In this document: piece by piece, positions 10,859 through 22,130 of the stretch
Layout: every line of letters starts with the position of its first letter
Position numbering within the stretch: the stretch's first letter is position 1
Notes under the pieces: generated by a model
Told to the model about the DNA's origin: nothing
Databases searched by the model: none
What the model saw: the letters and a program-made list of their open reading frames with translations, nothing else
From: Tretioscincus oriximinensis
Taxonomy: Eukaryota; Chordata; Lepidosauria; Squamata; Gymnophthalmidae
Reading direction: 5' to 3'
DNA: 64,000 nt
NCBI GenBank assembly: GCA_022410635.1
Contig: JAJVDF010000492.1
Coordinates: 450,039 to 514,038 of the forward strand
Translations under genes and position numbers: made by a program

Positions 10859-12557
10859 ACCTCATCCCATCCCATCTCTGGTAACATAACTGAGGCTACA
10901 TCCAGACTGGATTTTATGTCACAGCAACACTTGATTTTACAGACAGGTTTATCAATTTATCACTGCAACTCAATATATATGTTTTTATTTTTTAAAGCCA
11001 TTATAAGAACTTTTACATATGTTTAGTTGTATCTCAGAGTATTTGTAAAATCTGACTTATAGATATGATGTCTGCAAAGGACAGACCTTCTGAACTGTTA
11101 GATGCAATAAGAAAAGAAGATATGAAAGTCCCAAGGTTTAGTGATTTCAGATTTGTTTACTTTGGCCCAAACTGTAAATTTCCCAGCGTTCACAGAATAA
11201 TTATTGCTGCAGATGTAACCATAGTTAGTAGGCTATCAAGTAGAATAAGAAGTGTATTCACAAAAGCATCCTTTTTGTGATATTGAACATAATAAAGCAA
11301 TTTTTCTTTGTTAAAAGGAATAGAGTTATAATAATATTACCNGCATTTTACCTTTAGCTCCACTGTCAGAAGAAATTATATTTAGTCAGGCTTGACTAAT
11401 GGAATAACTAGAAGCTGCATTGAAAAATTGTAATGCATCACACATGGAAAAGAAAGAAAAGAAAACATGAGATGACTGTATTATAGTGCTATGGATTCAC
11501 CGTATACATTGTAGATATATGTCCAAGGGAAAAAAAACAAAGTAATGGATAGCAAAGGGACAGGCTAAATAACATTATTGACAATCAATAATGAACATAG
11601 ACATTGCCCACATTTAAACAACTCACAAGCCATTCATTTATCACACCCAGAGACAAAGAAATTTGAAATGTCACAAAAGGTTGGCAAGAAGTTAAGGGTT
11701 TCAGCTTTTATAAGATCATTTCCTGAGAAAAAAATAGAAGTGGTTGTAAGGTTGTAATTCATTTACAGGCTCAAGCTGACAGCATTGCTCACAAAAGTTT
11801 AGAAATGTCAAGCACCTACAAGATGAATCACTACCTTGCAGGGGTATCTAATTATATCAAGTAGAGAAGTTAAATGAACGGAAACATCAATTAAGAAAAT
11901 CAAGAATGATTAGCACAAAGCCTAGAACAGTTGCTTAGCACCATGCAACTTATGTTTGTCCTTAAAATCTGCAGCATGACTGAAAGAAGTCTCGATTCAN
12001 TTATAAAAAAGTTTTATAACCACAAATCTCAACACAACAGTCTAAAAATCATAAACAAAAAAACATACTTGCATCCCAACCCACAAAAAAATCAATTTTA
12101 GTTGTTTCAATTATATTTTGGATTTGGGACAATGAATTTCATATTATTTATACCCTCCCAGACCAGTGTGGAATGAGCCATGTTAATTAATTGATCAAAA
12201 GGATACTGTCCTATATTATCTGAGAAGTAGAGCATTCTCCAAATAACCATTTTTCTCTAGTCAATCTAACCATTCTGTACATTTTCATATTTATGATCAC
12301 TTGGTTGTTTTTCCAAAATTGTTGGACCTTTGNACAGAATCACCACATGTGAAGGTTTTCCTCTTTAACTTTGTTGCAATGCCAANAATCCAAACTCATA
12401 TTGTTTGATAACTGACAGGGTATGTGATATTAAATTGTTATGCATGTTGATCTCATTTCACATAATTTGGTATATATAATTTGCGAGAGGTTCCTGTACA
12501 TAACTCTTTCTTGTGCTTTGGTTTATAATTATTTTAGAATCTCAACTATGATATGAC
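10859..12557. other. no gene recognised
   Basis: AT-rich sequence. The 71-codon frame at 11065-11280 has no recognisable domain and no splice or promoter context, so it is not called as a gene. Confidence 0.4.
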
Positions 12558-12971
12558 TTACCCAAACATTAGTTTAGCAATTAACAATTTATATATTTCC
12601 CACATAATTCCTCCCCCATGTTCCCCAGAGATCTCACTACTGGAGATCTCAGTGGATGATAACCTTGCAGAGCATCTGTGGTGATGGTCCCATAGATAGC
12701 AATCACACCCTCTGGATTGAGATGATTTGACGGGTAGAGGCTTAGCAGCAGGCACAGCAGGAGGGCTTACAGTTGCCCCAGAGTTCCTAACTAGCTGCTG
12801 AATTACATCAGTTAACTGGCTCAATGTTTGGGTCAAAGCTGTCTGTGATATGCTAGGAACAACATACCCTGTGTGCCCCATCGGCTGACCCACAGGGCTC
12901 CCCTGTGCCCCACGCCCAGCAGCCACATGTGGGATGGCCTTGGAAACACTCTTGACTCTAGCCTTAGGCAT
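12558..12971 (-). pseudogene. fragment of an unclassified retroelement ORF (minus strand)
   Basis: A 137-codon minus-strand frame begins with a basic segment (MPKARVKSVSK), followed by a Gln/Thr/Ser-rich region (SQTALTQTLSQLTDVIQQL at about residues 42-60) and a proline-rich stretch. The layout resembles the N-terminus of a retroelement gag-like ORF1. After about residue 85 the frame turns into Cys/His/Ser-rich sequence that looks out of frame. The upstream DNA on the same strand (13440-13610) shares ~60 bp with 32471-32530, which supports a repeated element. It could be DIRS/Ngaro-like or LTR; I cannot decide. No reverse transcriptase was found nearby. Confidence 0.4.
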
Positions 12972-12979
12972 GGCTAGAA

Positions 12980-13175
12980 ATCAATATATATATACACTAT
13001 AACCTGTACACTAAATATATATACACTAACCTAATAACCTAGGCAAAGCTATAGTGCAAATATATTGCATAGGTTATTAGGTTACATAATAACCTATGCA
13101 TAACATATGCATATATACTGTAACCTACAACCATTGCACTAAATATATACACAATATAACCTATAAATTAATGTA
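12980..13175. repeat. AT-rich tandem/inverted repeat of ATAACCTA units
   Basis: Many copies of 'tataacct', 'taataacct', 'cactaaatatata' and their reverse forms. Within it, TGCATAGGTTATTA (13066-13079) and TAATAACCTATGCA (13087-13100) form a perfect 14-bp stem around a 7-nt loop. The block lies between the ORF fragment and its presumed upstream region, so it may be a minisatellite that expanded inside the element. Confidence 0.75.
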
Positions 13176-13620
13176 TCAGCCTGAACTATAATACAAGTAA
13201 ATATAAACAAATACCACCCACTGGGCAACACTGCCCACAGGCTAGGAGTCTGAAAAAGGCTGTTAAGAAGCAGCGTACAAAGCTGTAGGGGGACCTAGTC
13301 CTGTTAGTATCAACCCTAACCACTAGGGTAGACAGCCTAGGGGTTAGGAGCCTTGATAAAAGCTCTTTTGGGGGGTGGGGGCAACCAAAGATTGTTGCCA
13401 CAGGGAAAAGCAGGTGCTGCTGCCAAGAAAAGTCTGTGNACCAAAATGGCGACCGCAAAAGATTCTGAAGTTGGCAAGCGACAAGGAGCTCTGTCTCGCT
13501 TATTGTCTCATCAGGAACAGGAACAGGGAAGGCGCACATGCTGCCTTAAGTACAGACATCAAAGCCACGTCTCCCCCACAACGTAAGGCCACTGCTGTAC
13601 TCTCCAGGCTTCTGTAGATG
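13176..13620 (-). mobile_element. upstream (5') part of the unclassified retroelement
   Basis: Less AT-rich than its surroundings. On the minus strand it reads 'gacagagctccttgtcgctt...' and then '...ttttgcggtcgccattttgg', which matches the plus strand at 32471-32530 ('gatagagctccttgtc...' then '...gctgccattttggc'). Two such copies in opposite orientation argue for a dispersed element. It is probably untranslated or LTR-like; class unknown. Confidence 0.45.
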
Positions 13621-14904
13621 TGGTAGTGTCAAATAACTTTGCCGGAGGCACAGCTTGCTCATGCCAATGTCCACCGGCAATGCCCGCCATCCTATTTTAT
13701 TTTTATTTTTTAAATGGGGTATTTAAAAAACTGGTTAGTCAATCACTCATACAAGCAAACAAACGAATAGGCCAGTGAGGTTCTAATATGACTGAGAATG
13801 CAATCATAAAATAATAAAATGAATAAAGCTCTGGGCAGATTTCATACACAGATATGTCTGCAAACATGTAATCACAATACAAATATATACAAATATTCAG
13901 ACACATTTGTTGAGCACAAATTCCAGGAATAAGCGTTCTGACTATCAGCTAATCTGTGGATATGAGATTTGGTTCTAATCTATAATCAAATTGTTTGTGT
14001 GCATGTATGGTAATTTTGTTGCTCCATTTAAATGGATTTCATTTGAGCTTCCATATTTCAGTTTTCCTTTATTTGCAGTTTCAGGATGAAAGGCTTCATA
14101 GAAAGGCTACACTGTTTATGGTTACATTTTTCAACATGAAAAATACATCAGAGCCAAATCAAAATATCTTTGAATTAGCAGAGAAGCAGATGGGTGGATT
14201 GTGTATATATGTCTATCAAATATCACAAACAGATGAAAAATTAATAATGAATGAAATGACACCAATGCCAGTTAAATGGGCAATTTTGTTCAAGCAGTCA
14301 TTCCATCTGAGTATGAATTTAGTACATTCAAATNATTTAATCTATTTGAAATTAAATATATCAAATTGATTGCATCCATTCTTAAGCTCAGAAAATGCTC
14401 TCAGAATGACAAAAATAGAATGAGTTGGGATAGAAAATGCCTCATCTTCTCATTAAATACAGAGTTCCTGCACCCACCATCTTCCCCTCTGCCAAACAAA
14501 GGTTCTTTTTGCATGGGACATTAATCTCAGTCAAGAACCCATAGAGACCTCATAGATTTCTATGTCAGTGTGGATGTGTGAGGCCATGCCCCTTCACCCA
14601 TAGATATATTCTCAATGAATTAAGTGGAAGGTAATCACAATCAAGAAGGCCCTAAACATGACCACCATTAGTCACCTTTGAACCATACAAAGACATACCT
14701 CAGAGTATTTGAATACCTAGGAAGCAACAATCCTTGCAGATTTTTCAAGACTGGTAACTCTCATTNCTAGCACACAAAGGCCTTGACATCTTGCTCATAG
14801 CTTATATGCTCTTCTAGGTCAGGGTATNGTCTGAACCAGTGCCACTGTGTAGACAACACTGAACCCATCTACATCATTCCATAGTTGGAATGTGTCCACC
14901 TAGC
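13621..14904. other. no gene recognised
   Basis: AT-rich sequence. The frame at 13995-14369 is preceded by 'ttttcctttatttgcag', which looks like a splice acceptor, but the encoded protein is not recognised and no donor site is obvious. Confidence 0.4.
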
Positions 14905-15127
14905 TGTTTCAGACTTACTGATTAGTATTTTGGACTTTCTGTGACCCAGTTCAATTCTGCACTCCTCCACAAAAGCCAGCTTTGTGANCTTGGGCTAGTC
15001 GTAGTTCTTCTAAGCTCCACCTACTTCACAAGGTGTCTGTTGTGAAGAGAAGAACATAAGGTTATGTAAGCCACTTTGATTTCCTTCAGGTTGAGACAAG
15101 CAGAGTATGAAANCCAACTCTTCTTCT
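14905..15127 (+). mobile_element. SINE/LINE-tail type repeat (second SINE family), plus strand
   Basis: Contains the reptile signature series 'agctttgtganctt', 'gggctagtc', 'cacctacttcacaaggtg', 'tctgttgtga', 'gtaagccactttga' and 'ccaactcttcttct'. A reverse-orientation relative lies at 48370-48610. The tRNA-like 5' portion (around 14905-14960) is decayed. Confidence 0.75.
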
Positions 15128-16090
15128 GTTTAAAATATTAATGTTTTTGCATATGCTAAGCATTATGAATAATTACTAATAATGAAGGCAGACAGCAATT
15201 TAGTTCAGAATTACTGTAGTAATTCAGTAGAATAAGAATAAGGCACCAAATGCTGGAGAATAAAGGGGAGAAGTAAAGATGGTCTTAAGGAGACATATAT
15301 GCAAAATTTCATATATGTATTGGGGTGAAGGTTGACCCAAGAAACAGCACTGTTGGGGAACAAATAGATAGATTTCACATAAATTGCGAAGGAGTACGCT
15401 AATGAAGTAACTTCAGTTTTGGTCTACGTTGTAAATTGTTANTAATGCTAACTTATTAACTGTAAAACAACAGCAACAACTATTATAATAAAAATAATAA
15501 GAGCAATCATCATCTTATTGAGGGAACTCTTTTTATTTAAAAATCATTTGTTCCAGTAGCCCTCCCATCTTATTCCCACAGTTAGTATAAAGCTACTATG
15601 GTATGTATTGATAGAAAACAACATAAACTATATGCAACCATGACCATAATCCAGTCATAGTTAAACATCTTTAAATCCCTTGGTTTGGAACAGAAGTTTA
15701 AATGAACTCGTATATCTTTTTTGTTGCACTCAGTGGAACTTAAAGATTTATTTTAAATCTTTCTTATTGCAGTGGAACTGATATATGGATAAGCTTAAAC
15801 CTCCTTCTACAATCAATGGAATGTGAGAGATTAGTTTTGGTGGGTTGTGGCCATTTAGAGTCAAAATGTTCCTCACTGTCAGTTCCTTAGAGTAAGTACA
15901 AGCATGGATATGAAAAACAATTGAAGATACACCTATCAAGAGACCACTTTCATCTGATCACAGACACTGCTATGAGATCCAGGGGAGCAATTCATGTTGT
16001 TTAGTTCTGTATTCAGTGAGCAGGCCTGGAACTGCCAGCATCGATTTTTTGTTTCATTTTTTTAAAAGTTGTTCAAAATAACTATATAGA
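15128..16090. other. no gene recognised
   Basis: AT-rich unique sequence with a short AAT/CAA-rich stretch near 15465-15505. No element was identified. Confidence 0.45.
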
Positions 16091-16091
16091 A

Positions 16092-16094
<3 letters not shown>

Positions 16095-16158
<64 letters not shown>
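16095..16158. repeat. (TA)32 microsatellite
   Basis: Uninterrupted TA dinucleotides over 64 bp, immediately left of a reverse SINE. Confidence 0.95.
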
Positions 16159-16161
<3 letters not shown>

Positions 16162-16185
16162 CATAATTAGCAATTGTATAAATAA

Positions 16186-16492
16186 AGAAGAAGAAGAAGA
16201 ACTGGGTTCTTACACGCCACTTTTTCTCACCTTTCAAAGGGACTCAAAGCAGTTTACAAGGGTATTTTGCCTGAAGGCTCACATTCTATCTTCCCCATCA
16301 GACTCTGGTGGTTCCCATGTATCTACTTGCAGTCAGTTGCAATTTCTTGCAGTTCCTGCTTTCGAATAGCTGGGTTGGCTAGAGCTACAGGCTGGTGGAA
16401 GGTGGTCATCCCTCCCCACGTCTGACACAGGGCTTCAAAATCCGATCTCCCAGACGAGAGACGAATTCCTAAGCGACTGAGCTGTCCGTGCC
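16186..16492 (-). mobile_element. tRNA-derived SINE, full-length-like
   Basis: Highly similar to the copy at 98-411 in the same orientation: AAG tail at left, then 'aactgggttcttac', 'ctgaaggctcacattctat', 'gtcagttgcaatttcttgca', 'gctagagctacaggct', and a tRNA-like head ending 'ctgagctgtccgtg'. The similarity suggests relatively recent activity. Confidence 0.88.
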
Positions 16493-16835
16493 TGTTTTTC
16501 AGATCAGTACAACAGTGGACATATCTCGAATGGATGTTGAAGACATCCCTCCTGTAGGCATGCCTCCATTTCTCCACTCAACGAAGCATCTGTGAGGAAA
16601 CGCTAATGTGCTGGAACCTGATACTATCAGATTGTTTACCAATGCATTATTTCAAACACTGTGTTTTCATGGATCCTTGATTAAATGTCTAGATGGCTGA
16701 CCTTTGTGCTAATGATGAGTCATGAGGAACTAGACATCATTATTGTGCCAGCAGCAGTGAAGTTCTAGTCATCTTGCATAAGACATGAGACAAAGCATCT
16801 CATTTACAGGTATACAATGAAATAACTGGTGTAAC

Positions 16836-17046
16836 AGGCTAGAATATATCCCCGCCCAGACTATACCCGGGGTTAAAGTGGCCTAGGCCAGATTATACCC
16901 TTAAAGGCCAGACCATANCCCTCCAGGCCAGATTATACCCCTTAGGCTCGAATATACCNCTCCAGGCTAGACTATACCCAGGGTTAAAGTGGCCTAGGCT
17001 CGATTATACCCTGGGGAAAAACTGGTTTAAGCCAGACTATACCCCT
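16836..17046. repeat. GGCCAGATTATACCC minisatellite with 111-bp higher-order period
   Basis: About nine degenerate units of the form ggcYaga(c/t)tataccc. Two units carry the same extra segment 'ggttaaagtggcctagg', once from about 16871 and again 111 bp downstream, so a multi-unit block has itself duplicated. Confidence 0.85.
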
Positions 17047-17089
17047 ATAAAAAAGATATTTACTGTTTGGTTTAAAAGCTGCTTCCTCT

Positions 17090-17410
17090 GTTATCAAGGT
17101 AAGAGAGAAGAAGGGAATAAAGGAGAGGAGAAAGGAGAGGGGAAATGAAGAAGGGAAGTAAGTAGGGATGGAGTCTGAAGCACCTCCTTTTGAAATCCAG
17201 TTGCAATGTCCTTGCAGCTGTGTGAGACAGAATGGTGGACTAGGTGGATTCTGGCCTGATTTAGTAGAGCTCCTCTTATGTTCTTATGAAATTAGGGGAA
17301 AGATCCAGAAGAAGAGAGATGACAGGCAGGGGGAAATGGAAGAGAGGCAAAATATGTGGATGGGGTGTATAAGAGCTTGAGGGGTATAAGGGGGACCTGG
17401 TAGAGGAAGT
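17090..17410 (+). repeat. purine-rich stretches surrounding a CR1/L3-type LINE 3' end
   Basis: 17100-17170 and 17290-17400 are A/G-rich (ggag, gaag). Between them, 17205-17287 reads 'tgcagctgtgtgagacagaatg...ctaggtggattctggcctgattta...' and ends 'cctcttatgttcttatg', a typical CR1/L3-type LINE 3' end also present at 30822-30932. Confidence 0.7.
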
Positions 17411-17419
17411 ATGTGCAGA

Positions 17420-17440
17420 TGTGTGTGTGTGTGTGTGTGT
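17420..17440. repeat. (TG)n microsatellite
   Basis: Ten uninterrupted TG repeats followed by 'agtggtagtggtagg'. Confidence 0.9.
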
Positions 17441-17469
17441 AGTGGTAGTGGTAGGGTCTGTGAGGAAGT

Positions 17470-18040
17470 AGTGTACAATCAAACGCTCTCTATACATGTC
17501 AGATGATCAGATTTATGTGGATAGAAAAGCAGATAGAACTACAATGAAAACTCATAAATTACTTAACAGACATTCTGTAAGGAAGTATACTTGGAGTTTG
17601 TTATTGTTTACACCTGGCACCCCATCTATAAAACAGAAATGCTATTCAACTAAACACTCTGTATCTCTGTGAAATGATCAGATCTGAGCACAAAACCATG
17701 CAGAAATAATTCTAAACCCCATAAAATAGGGAACAGTTTGGCCAGAAGACTGGATGGGAACAAGGAGAAGTGACAGGAGTGAGAGAGTACAAAAGGGGAG
17801 AGGCAGGGAAATGGGGGTCAAGACAAGAACTATTGGGATGGAAGCTGTACTCCCCTATCTATGGAATGGAACTTGCTAGCAGCACAGTGTATTGCCCAAA
17901 GGTAGTGGGATTAACTGTGGTGACATAACAGCATCAGCCAAACTTATCCTCATGCAGCTAGTGTCCATTCATATAATAGGAAGCAATGGTCAGAAGAAGA
18001 AGGAAGAGGAGAAGCAGCAACTTTTTTTTTCAACGATTCC
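17470..18040. repeat. diverged duplicated block with purine-rich parts
   Basis: 'aaacgctctctatacatg...gatgatcagattta' near 17481 is repeated in diverged form near 17652 as 'aaacactctgtatctctg...aatgatcagatctga', about 171 bp apart. 17740-17830 and 17990-18020 are purine-rich like other tracts in the window. Probably an old tandem duplication; no coding content. Confidence 0.45.
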
Positions 18041-18455
18041 AAACTTCTTACACTGAAAAAGATATAAATTTCAAAATGAGCTTTTGTCTTTCACTTAATG
18101 CACTAAGACATGGACTTGCAAAGAAAACTCAGCTTTCGTTCTCAGATTGAAAAAGTACTTGAAAGGCCATATTTAGCATTTCCTGGCTCACCACAGNCCT
18201 TGCTACCAATATAAATACATCCACTTCTTCCCCTAGGCTATGAGACTATATATTTTTTTCCTGTTAAAATATTCAGTGATTTAACTTTACTTTTTCCTCA
18301 CTCTTTCTCTCTGCCTATTGCCCATGTTTCCTTCCCTGGTATTTTTTCTGCTAGCTTTCTAAAATTCTTGGCTTTCCATTATCTCCATTCTCCCAATAAC
18401 ATTCAGATGGTTTTGAATTTCAAACAAACAGATATTTTTGAGTATCTTATAGTAT

Positions 18456-18570
18456 CTTAGAGACTTACAAGTAAAAGGTCAGGATTAACTTTCATGGACA
18501 AGTCTGAGGTGCATCTGAAGTAGATTTGTCTATGAAAACTCATGCTGCTTCCTTTTTCTTGTTAGTCAGT
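18456..18570 (+). mobile_element. decayed fold-back hammerhead-type element
   Basis: The left part 'agtatcttagagacttacaagtaaaagg...ttcatggacaagtc' is approximately the reverse complement of the right part 'ttgtctatgaaaactcatgctgctt...cttgttagtcagtaaaatact'. The right half matches the arm consensus seen at 6.2 and 49.5 kb. Both hammerhead boxes are damaged: the first is CTGAAGT. Confidence 0.65.
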
Positions 18571-19610
18571 AAAATACTATACAGGTGCTCTTATTAGACA
18601 TTTAGACATAGCTTGTAATGTTTAAAGTCACTTAGATTGCTCTGCTATTTTACATTTTTCAGAAAGTATGAACTAAAGTTAAACAACTCAGGTTGCTCTG
18701 TTATTTTACACCTTTCAGTCAGTATGTTGTTATCTATTATAAAAATTGGGCGTAGACATGTAACCTTTGACAATTATTGTCGCAGACTACAATATTCATC
18801 TATAAACTCCATTTTAAGAACACTTATATAAAATATCAATTATCTTGTAGAACTGAACTTTAAATATCAAGGCTGTCTGATGTGACAAATAATTGAAATC
18901 ATGTTTTTCAAAAAGATTTTTCCCCCTCCACATGGTAAATACTGTACAATGTATCATTTCTAGATATAATTTCAAATTTATATTGCAAAACATGGATATA
19001 TTATGAAGACATCTGCCAGTTAGAAATGCGTTATTCATTTTCTGATGCAAATCATTGCCGACATACCCCTTGATTCAGCCTGGAACAGATCATAAGGCAC
19101 AACAGATACTTAAATTTCTTCCTGATGACCTTTACCTAAGCTGCAATTTTATTCCTATTTAGTTATCAAACAGAGATCAGATCCATATGGGGCATTAAGA
19201 CAAGCAGCACACTGTCTTTATAGCAGAAGCTGCATCAAAATGAGAGAAGATGACTCCACAAATGACCTTTGCTTACTTTGCATGTTGTACACAACCTGCC
19301 AATGATACTTTCTCAGGGTTTTCATTATGCGTTTTTAGCTTTCTTGTATCTCATTAAATATCATTGGCTAGTTTCTCTTTCCAGTATAGCACCAGCTAAA
19401 ACATATTTCCACAGAAACACACTTTAGTTTCTTGCCAAAGTTATCCACATGTCAGAGCTTTTACATATATAGTGTTTCACAGCTGTTTTCCCCCCAATAT
19501 GCTGTTAAATGGTAAACTAGCACCAAAATCCAAAATCTGCTTATATAAAAATCTGGTAAATATAACACAAATTCCACTTGCAGGCCAATTATTGACCCTG
19601 TCTAGAAGCA
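18571..19610. other. no gene recognised
   Basis: AT-rich unique sequence. A short internal duplication 'ttgctctg(c/t)tattttaca..tttcag' occurs at about 18635-18720. No exon was recognised. Confidence 0.45.
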
Positions 19611-19673
19611 GCCCTCTCTCTCCCTCCCCCCTCCCTCCCTCTCTCCCCCCTCTCCCCCCACACACACACAGAG
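19611..19673. repeat. (CT/CCCT)n then (CA)n low-complexity tract
   Basis: A pyrimidine-only run of ~48 bp is followed by (CA)5. Frames through it on either strand are artefacts. Confidence 0.9.
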
Positions 19674-21965
19674 TGGGTGCACAGTGTGATCCATGAAGTT
19701 CCCAGAAAAGTAATATATCCTGATTTTAAAAAATGCTAGAAATCTTTATTCCAGTTTATATCCCAGGACAGGAACTTATCATTCACATGGCAGTGTAGAC
19801 TATGGCGTGCCTAACACTGAAGTCTGCACAACCTTACTATAGTTCACCAGCAGACAGAATACAGCTCAGTGTATAAATTGTCTATGTCTTCTAGGCAAGG
19901 TCACATCTCTTCCATTGACCTGTTGGCCGGAATGGAAACGGGGATAAAACATCACAAAGCTGTGTACACAGAACCCCTCAAAGAAGTAACTGACATAGAC
20001 CAAAGTGATTCCCGCCTTCATCACAGTTGTTTTTACTTAACTGAACATTAGAGAGGGGTATAGTGGGGTTGTCTTAAAAGGAAGTGGCTACACAGGAAAC
20101 GGAGGGTGTAACTCTTGGTTTTTAGGAAACATTTTATGATGCCTGCTAGTACAAGTTAAAAAGAAGGTGTTCCTATTATTCTCAAGTGAATTGAACATAT
20201 ACAGATGTGATGATTTCTCCATCTGAATATCTTTTTCAGCATGTTGTGGCTGAATTTATTTTATTTTTCTGTAGTTATGAACAAATATTGTTAACAATAC
20301 TAAGGAATAAAGGAGAGGATTTTAATCAACTACATTTTCTGTCTGATTAATTGCAGATTTTTTAAAAACGAAATAAGCACAACCTTCCAATTATTATAGG
20401 ATTTCACTCAATTACAATATAGTTACTTGTTTAAGAAAGTTTAATAAACTTCATGGATGAGCATCAGGTTTAACTATCAGACCCAACAATGTGTCAGGCA
20501 ATCGTTCTGTGTTGCGAGATAACATAGGCCTGACTGATTTTCTGGTTATACTTTCTGGGCATGTGTGAACCACCGTTCTGGCCATCTGCTGTAGACAATG
20601 TAAGGGCTCAGCTTCATTTGAGACCTGGTTTACTAAGTGCAACTCACTACTGGACCTTGACAGCTATTTATTTACTAAGCTAGACAACTTTCCCCTTAAC
20701 AATCAGAAGCATGGGCCAATTTAATTAAGATTTTAGAGGCAGCAGTCCAAGGACAGCAATCCCTGCTGAATATTTTAAGAGAGAATTAATTGGGACCTTT
20801 TGAAAGCGTCAGAGAAATTATCTCTCAGTGAAATATTTCTCAGTCACACTACTGGAGCATTTTTAGCCTCTGTTTTTCCAAGCAAATTTTATATCACCAT
20901 AGATGCCTGAGGCACTGCATGTAATTCTGGGAAAATTGCACTACACTAGGCAGAAATATGGTAGTGAAGAGAAATCAGCTACATCATTCTAGAGGCATTC
21001 TCCTATTCTCTTGGGGCTATATTCAAAGTTCATCTCCTCATCTCAAGTAACCTGAGNGATGCTGTTAAAAAAAAGAAGCCCATTACAAGTATTTGTTTTG
21101 CGTTAATTCCTGGGTTTGTTTTCATTTTCAAAGAAAACCAGTTTTAATTTTCAAGCATTTCCACTCCCGTGCCATAGCTAAGCAACAGAGCACTCTATGG
21201 CATCTAGAAGATTGCACCTGTGACANAAATATTCAAGGATACTTCCTTGTTCCTTCATTGAAAACAGATAGCGTACACTCTTTCAATAGTGTTGCATATG
21301 AAATGAGCACCTTCAGAATCAATAGTGCATCTTATGGAGATCCAAAACAAACAGGAATATGTATCTTTCATTAATTTTCTATAGTTGTGAAAGGATGCCT
21401 TATCACAGAATGTCAAAAGGATTTGTTTTTGTAGGTTTGCTACCTTTGGAGGTTGTAGCACACAAAAGAGCCTTTTTGTGGTAACCCCCCTGCTTTAGAA
21501 CAATCTTCTAGTGGAGGCACAAAATGCACCACTCCACCAAAAGCTGTGATTTCTAGTTCCTCTGAATGAAGTCCTGCTAGGATGAGAGGGAGAGAGGTTA
21601 GAAGGGTTACATGTTAAATACATTTTGGAGTTTGTTTTATCATATATTGTCATCTATTCTGAGACATGCAAGTGAAAGATGGGATACAAAGAGATAAGCA
21701 GTATCAAAAAAGACACAAAAACTGTTATTCCTTTATTGAGAAAGAAGGGATGAAGAATGTTTTGACAATGTAATTTCAAAATTAAATTTACCAAAATTGC
21801 AACAAAACTGTGACTGCACAGTGGGAAAAAACTTATAACATNTGTGTTTAGGGGTTCACAGGTGAAGTCAGTTTAGGACTGAAGCAAGGGAATCCTTGGT
21901 TCTGTGCTTAATGCAGGAGATTTTCAAGTATTGAGAATGACTTCTGAGTCCTTCTTTGTGCTTAA
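19674..21965. other. no gene recognised; candidate conserved non-coding stretch at 20650-20900
   Basis: No repeats were seen. The interval 20650-20900 has balanced, non-repetitive sequence with TTAATTAAG and GAATTAATTG homeodomain-like sites close together. I infer possible regulatory DNA from texture only. Confidence 0.35.
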
Positions 21966-21967
21966 AT

Positions 21968-22130
21968 ACTGATAGAATTATAGAGTTGGAAGGAACCTCC
22001 AGGGTCATNGGGTCCAACTCCTTGCTCAATGCAGGATTCATTAAACCATCCCAGGAAGATGANTGCCCAGTCTCTGTTTGAAGACTTCCAGTGAAGGCAA
22101 ACTCACTGCCTCCTGTGGCAAACTATAGAA
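21968..22130 (-). mobile_element. CR1 LINE 3' end (truncated), minus strand
   Basis: Begins with the reverse of the CR1 terminus, 'gatagaattatagagttgg', then 'aaggaacctccagggtcat', 'ggtccaactccttgctcaat' and 'gcaggattcattaaaccatcc'. CR1 copies end in short ATTCTATGA-type repeats, which orients this one leftwards. Coding sequence is lost. Confidence 0.85.

Noticed and set aside
11065..11280. 71-codon frame beginning MMSAKDRPSELLDAIRKED
   Set aside because: Protein-like composition but no family recognised and no splice or promoter context.
13995..14369. 124-codon frame preceded by an acceptor-like polypyrimidine-AG
   Set aside because: Protein not recognised, contains N, no clear donor site and no neighbouring exons; an unrecognised exon cannot be fully excluded.
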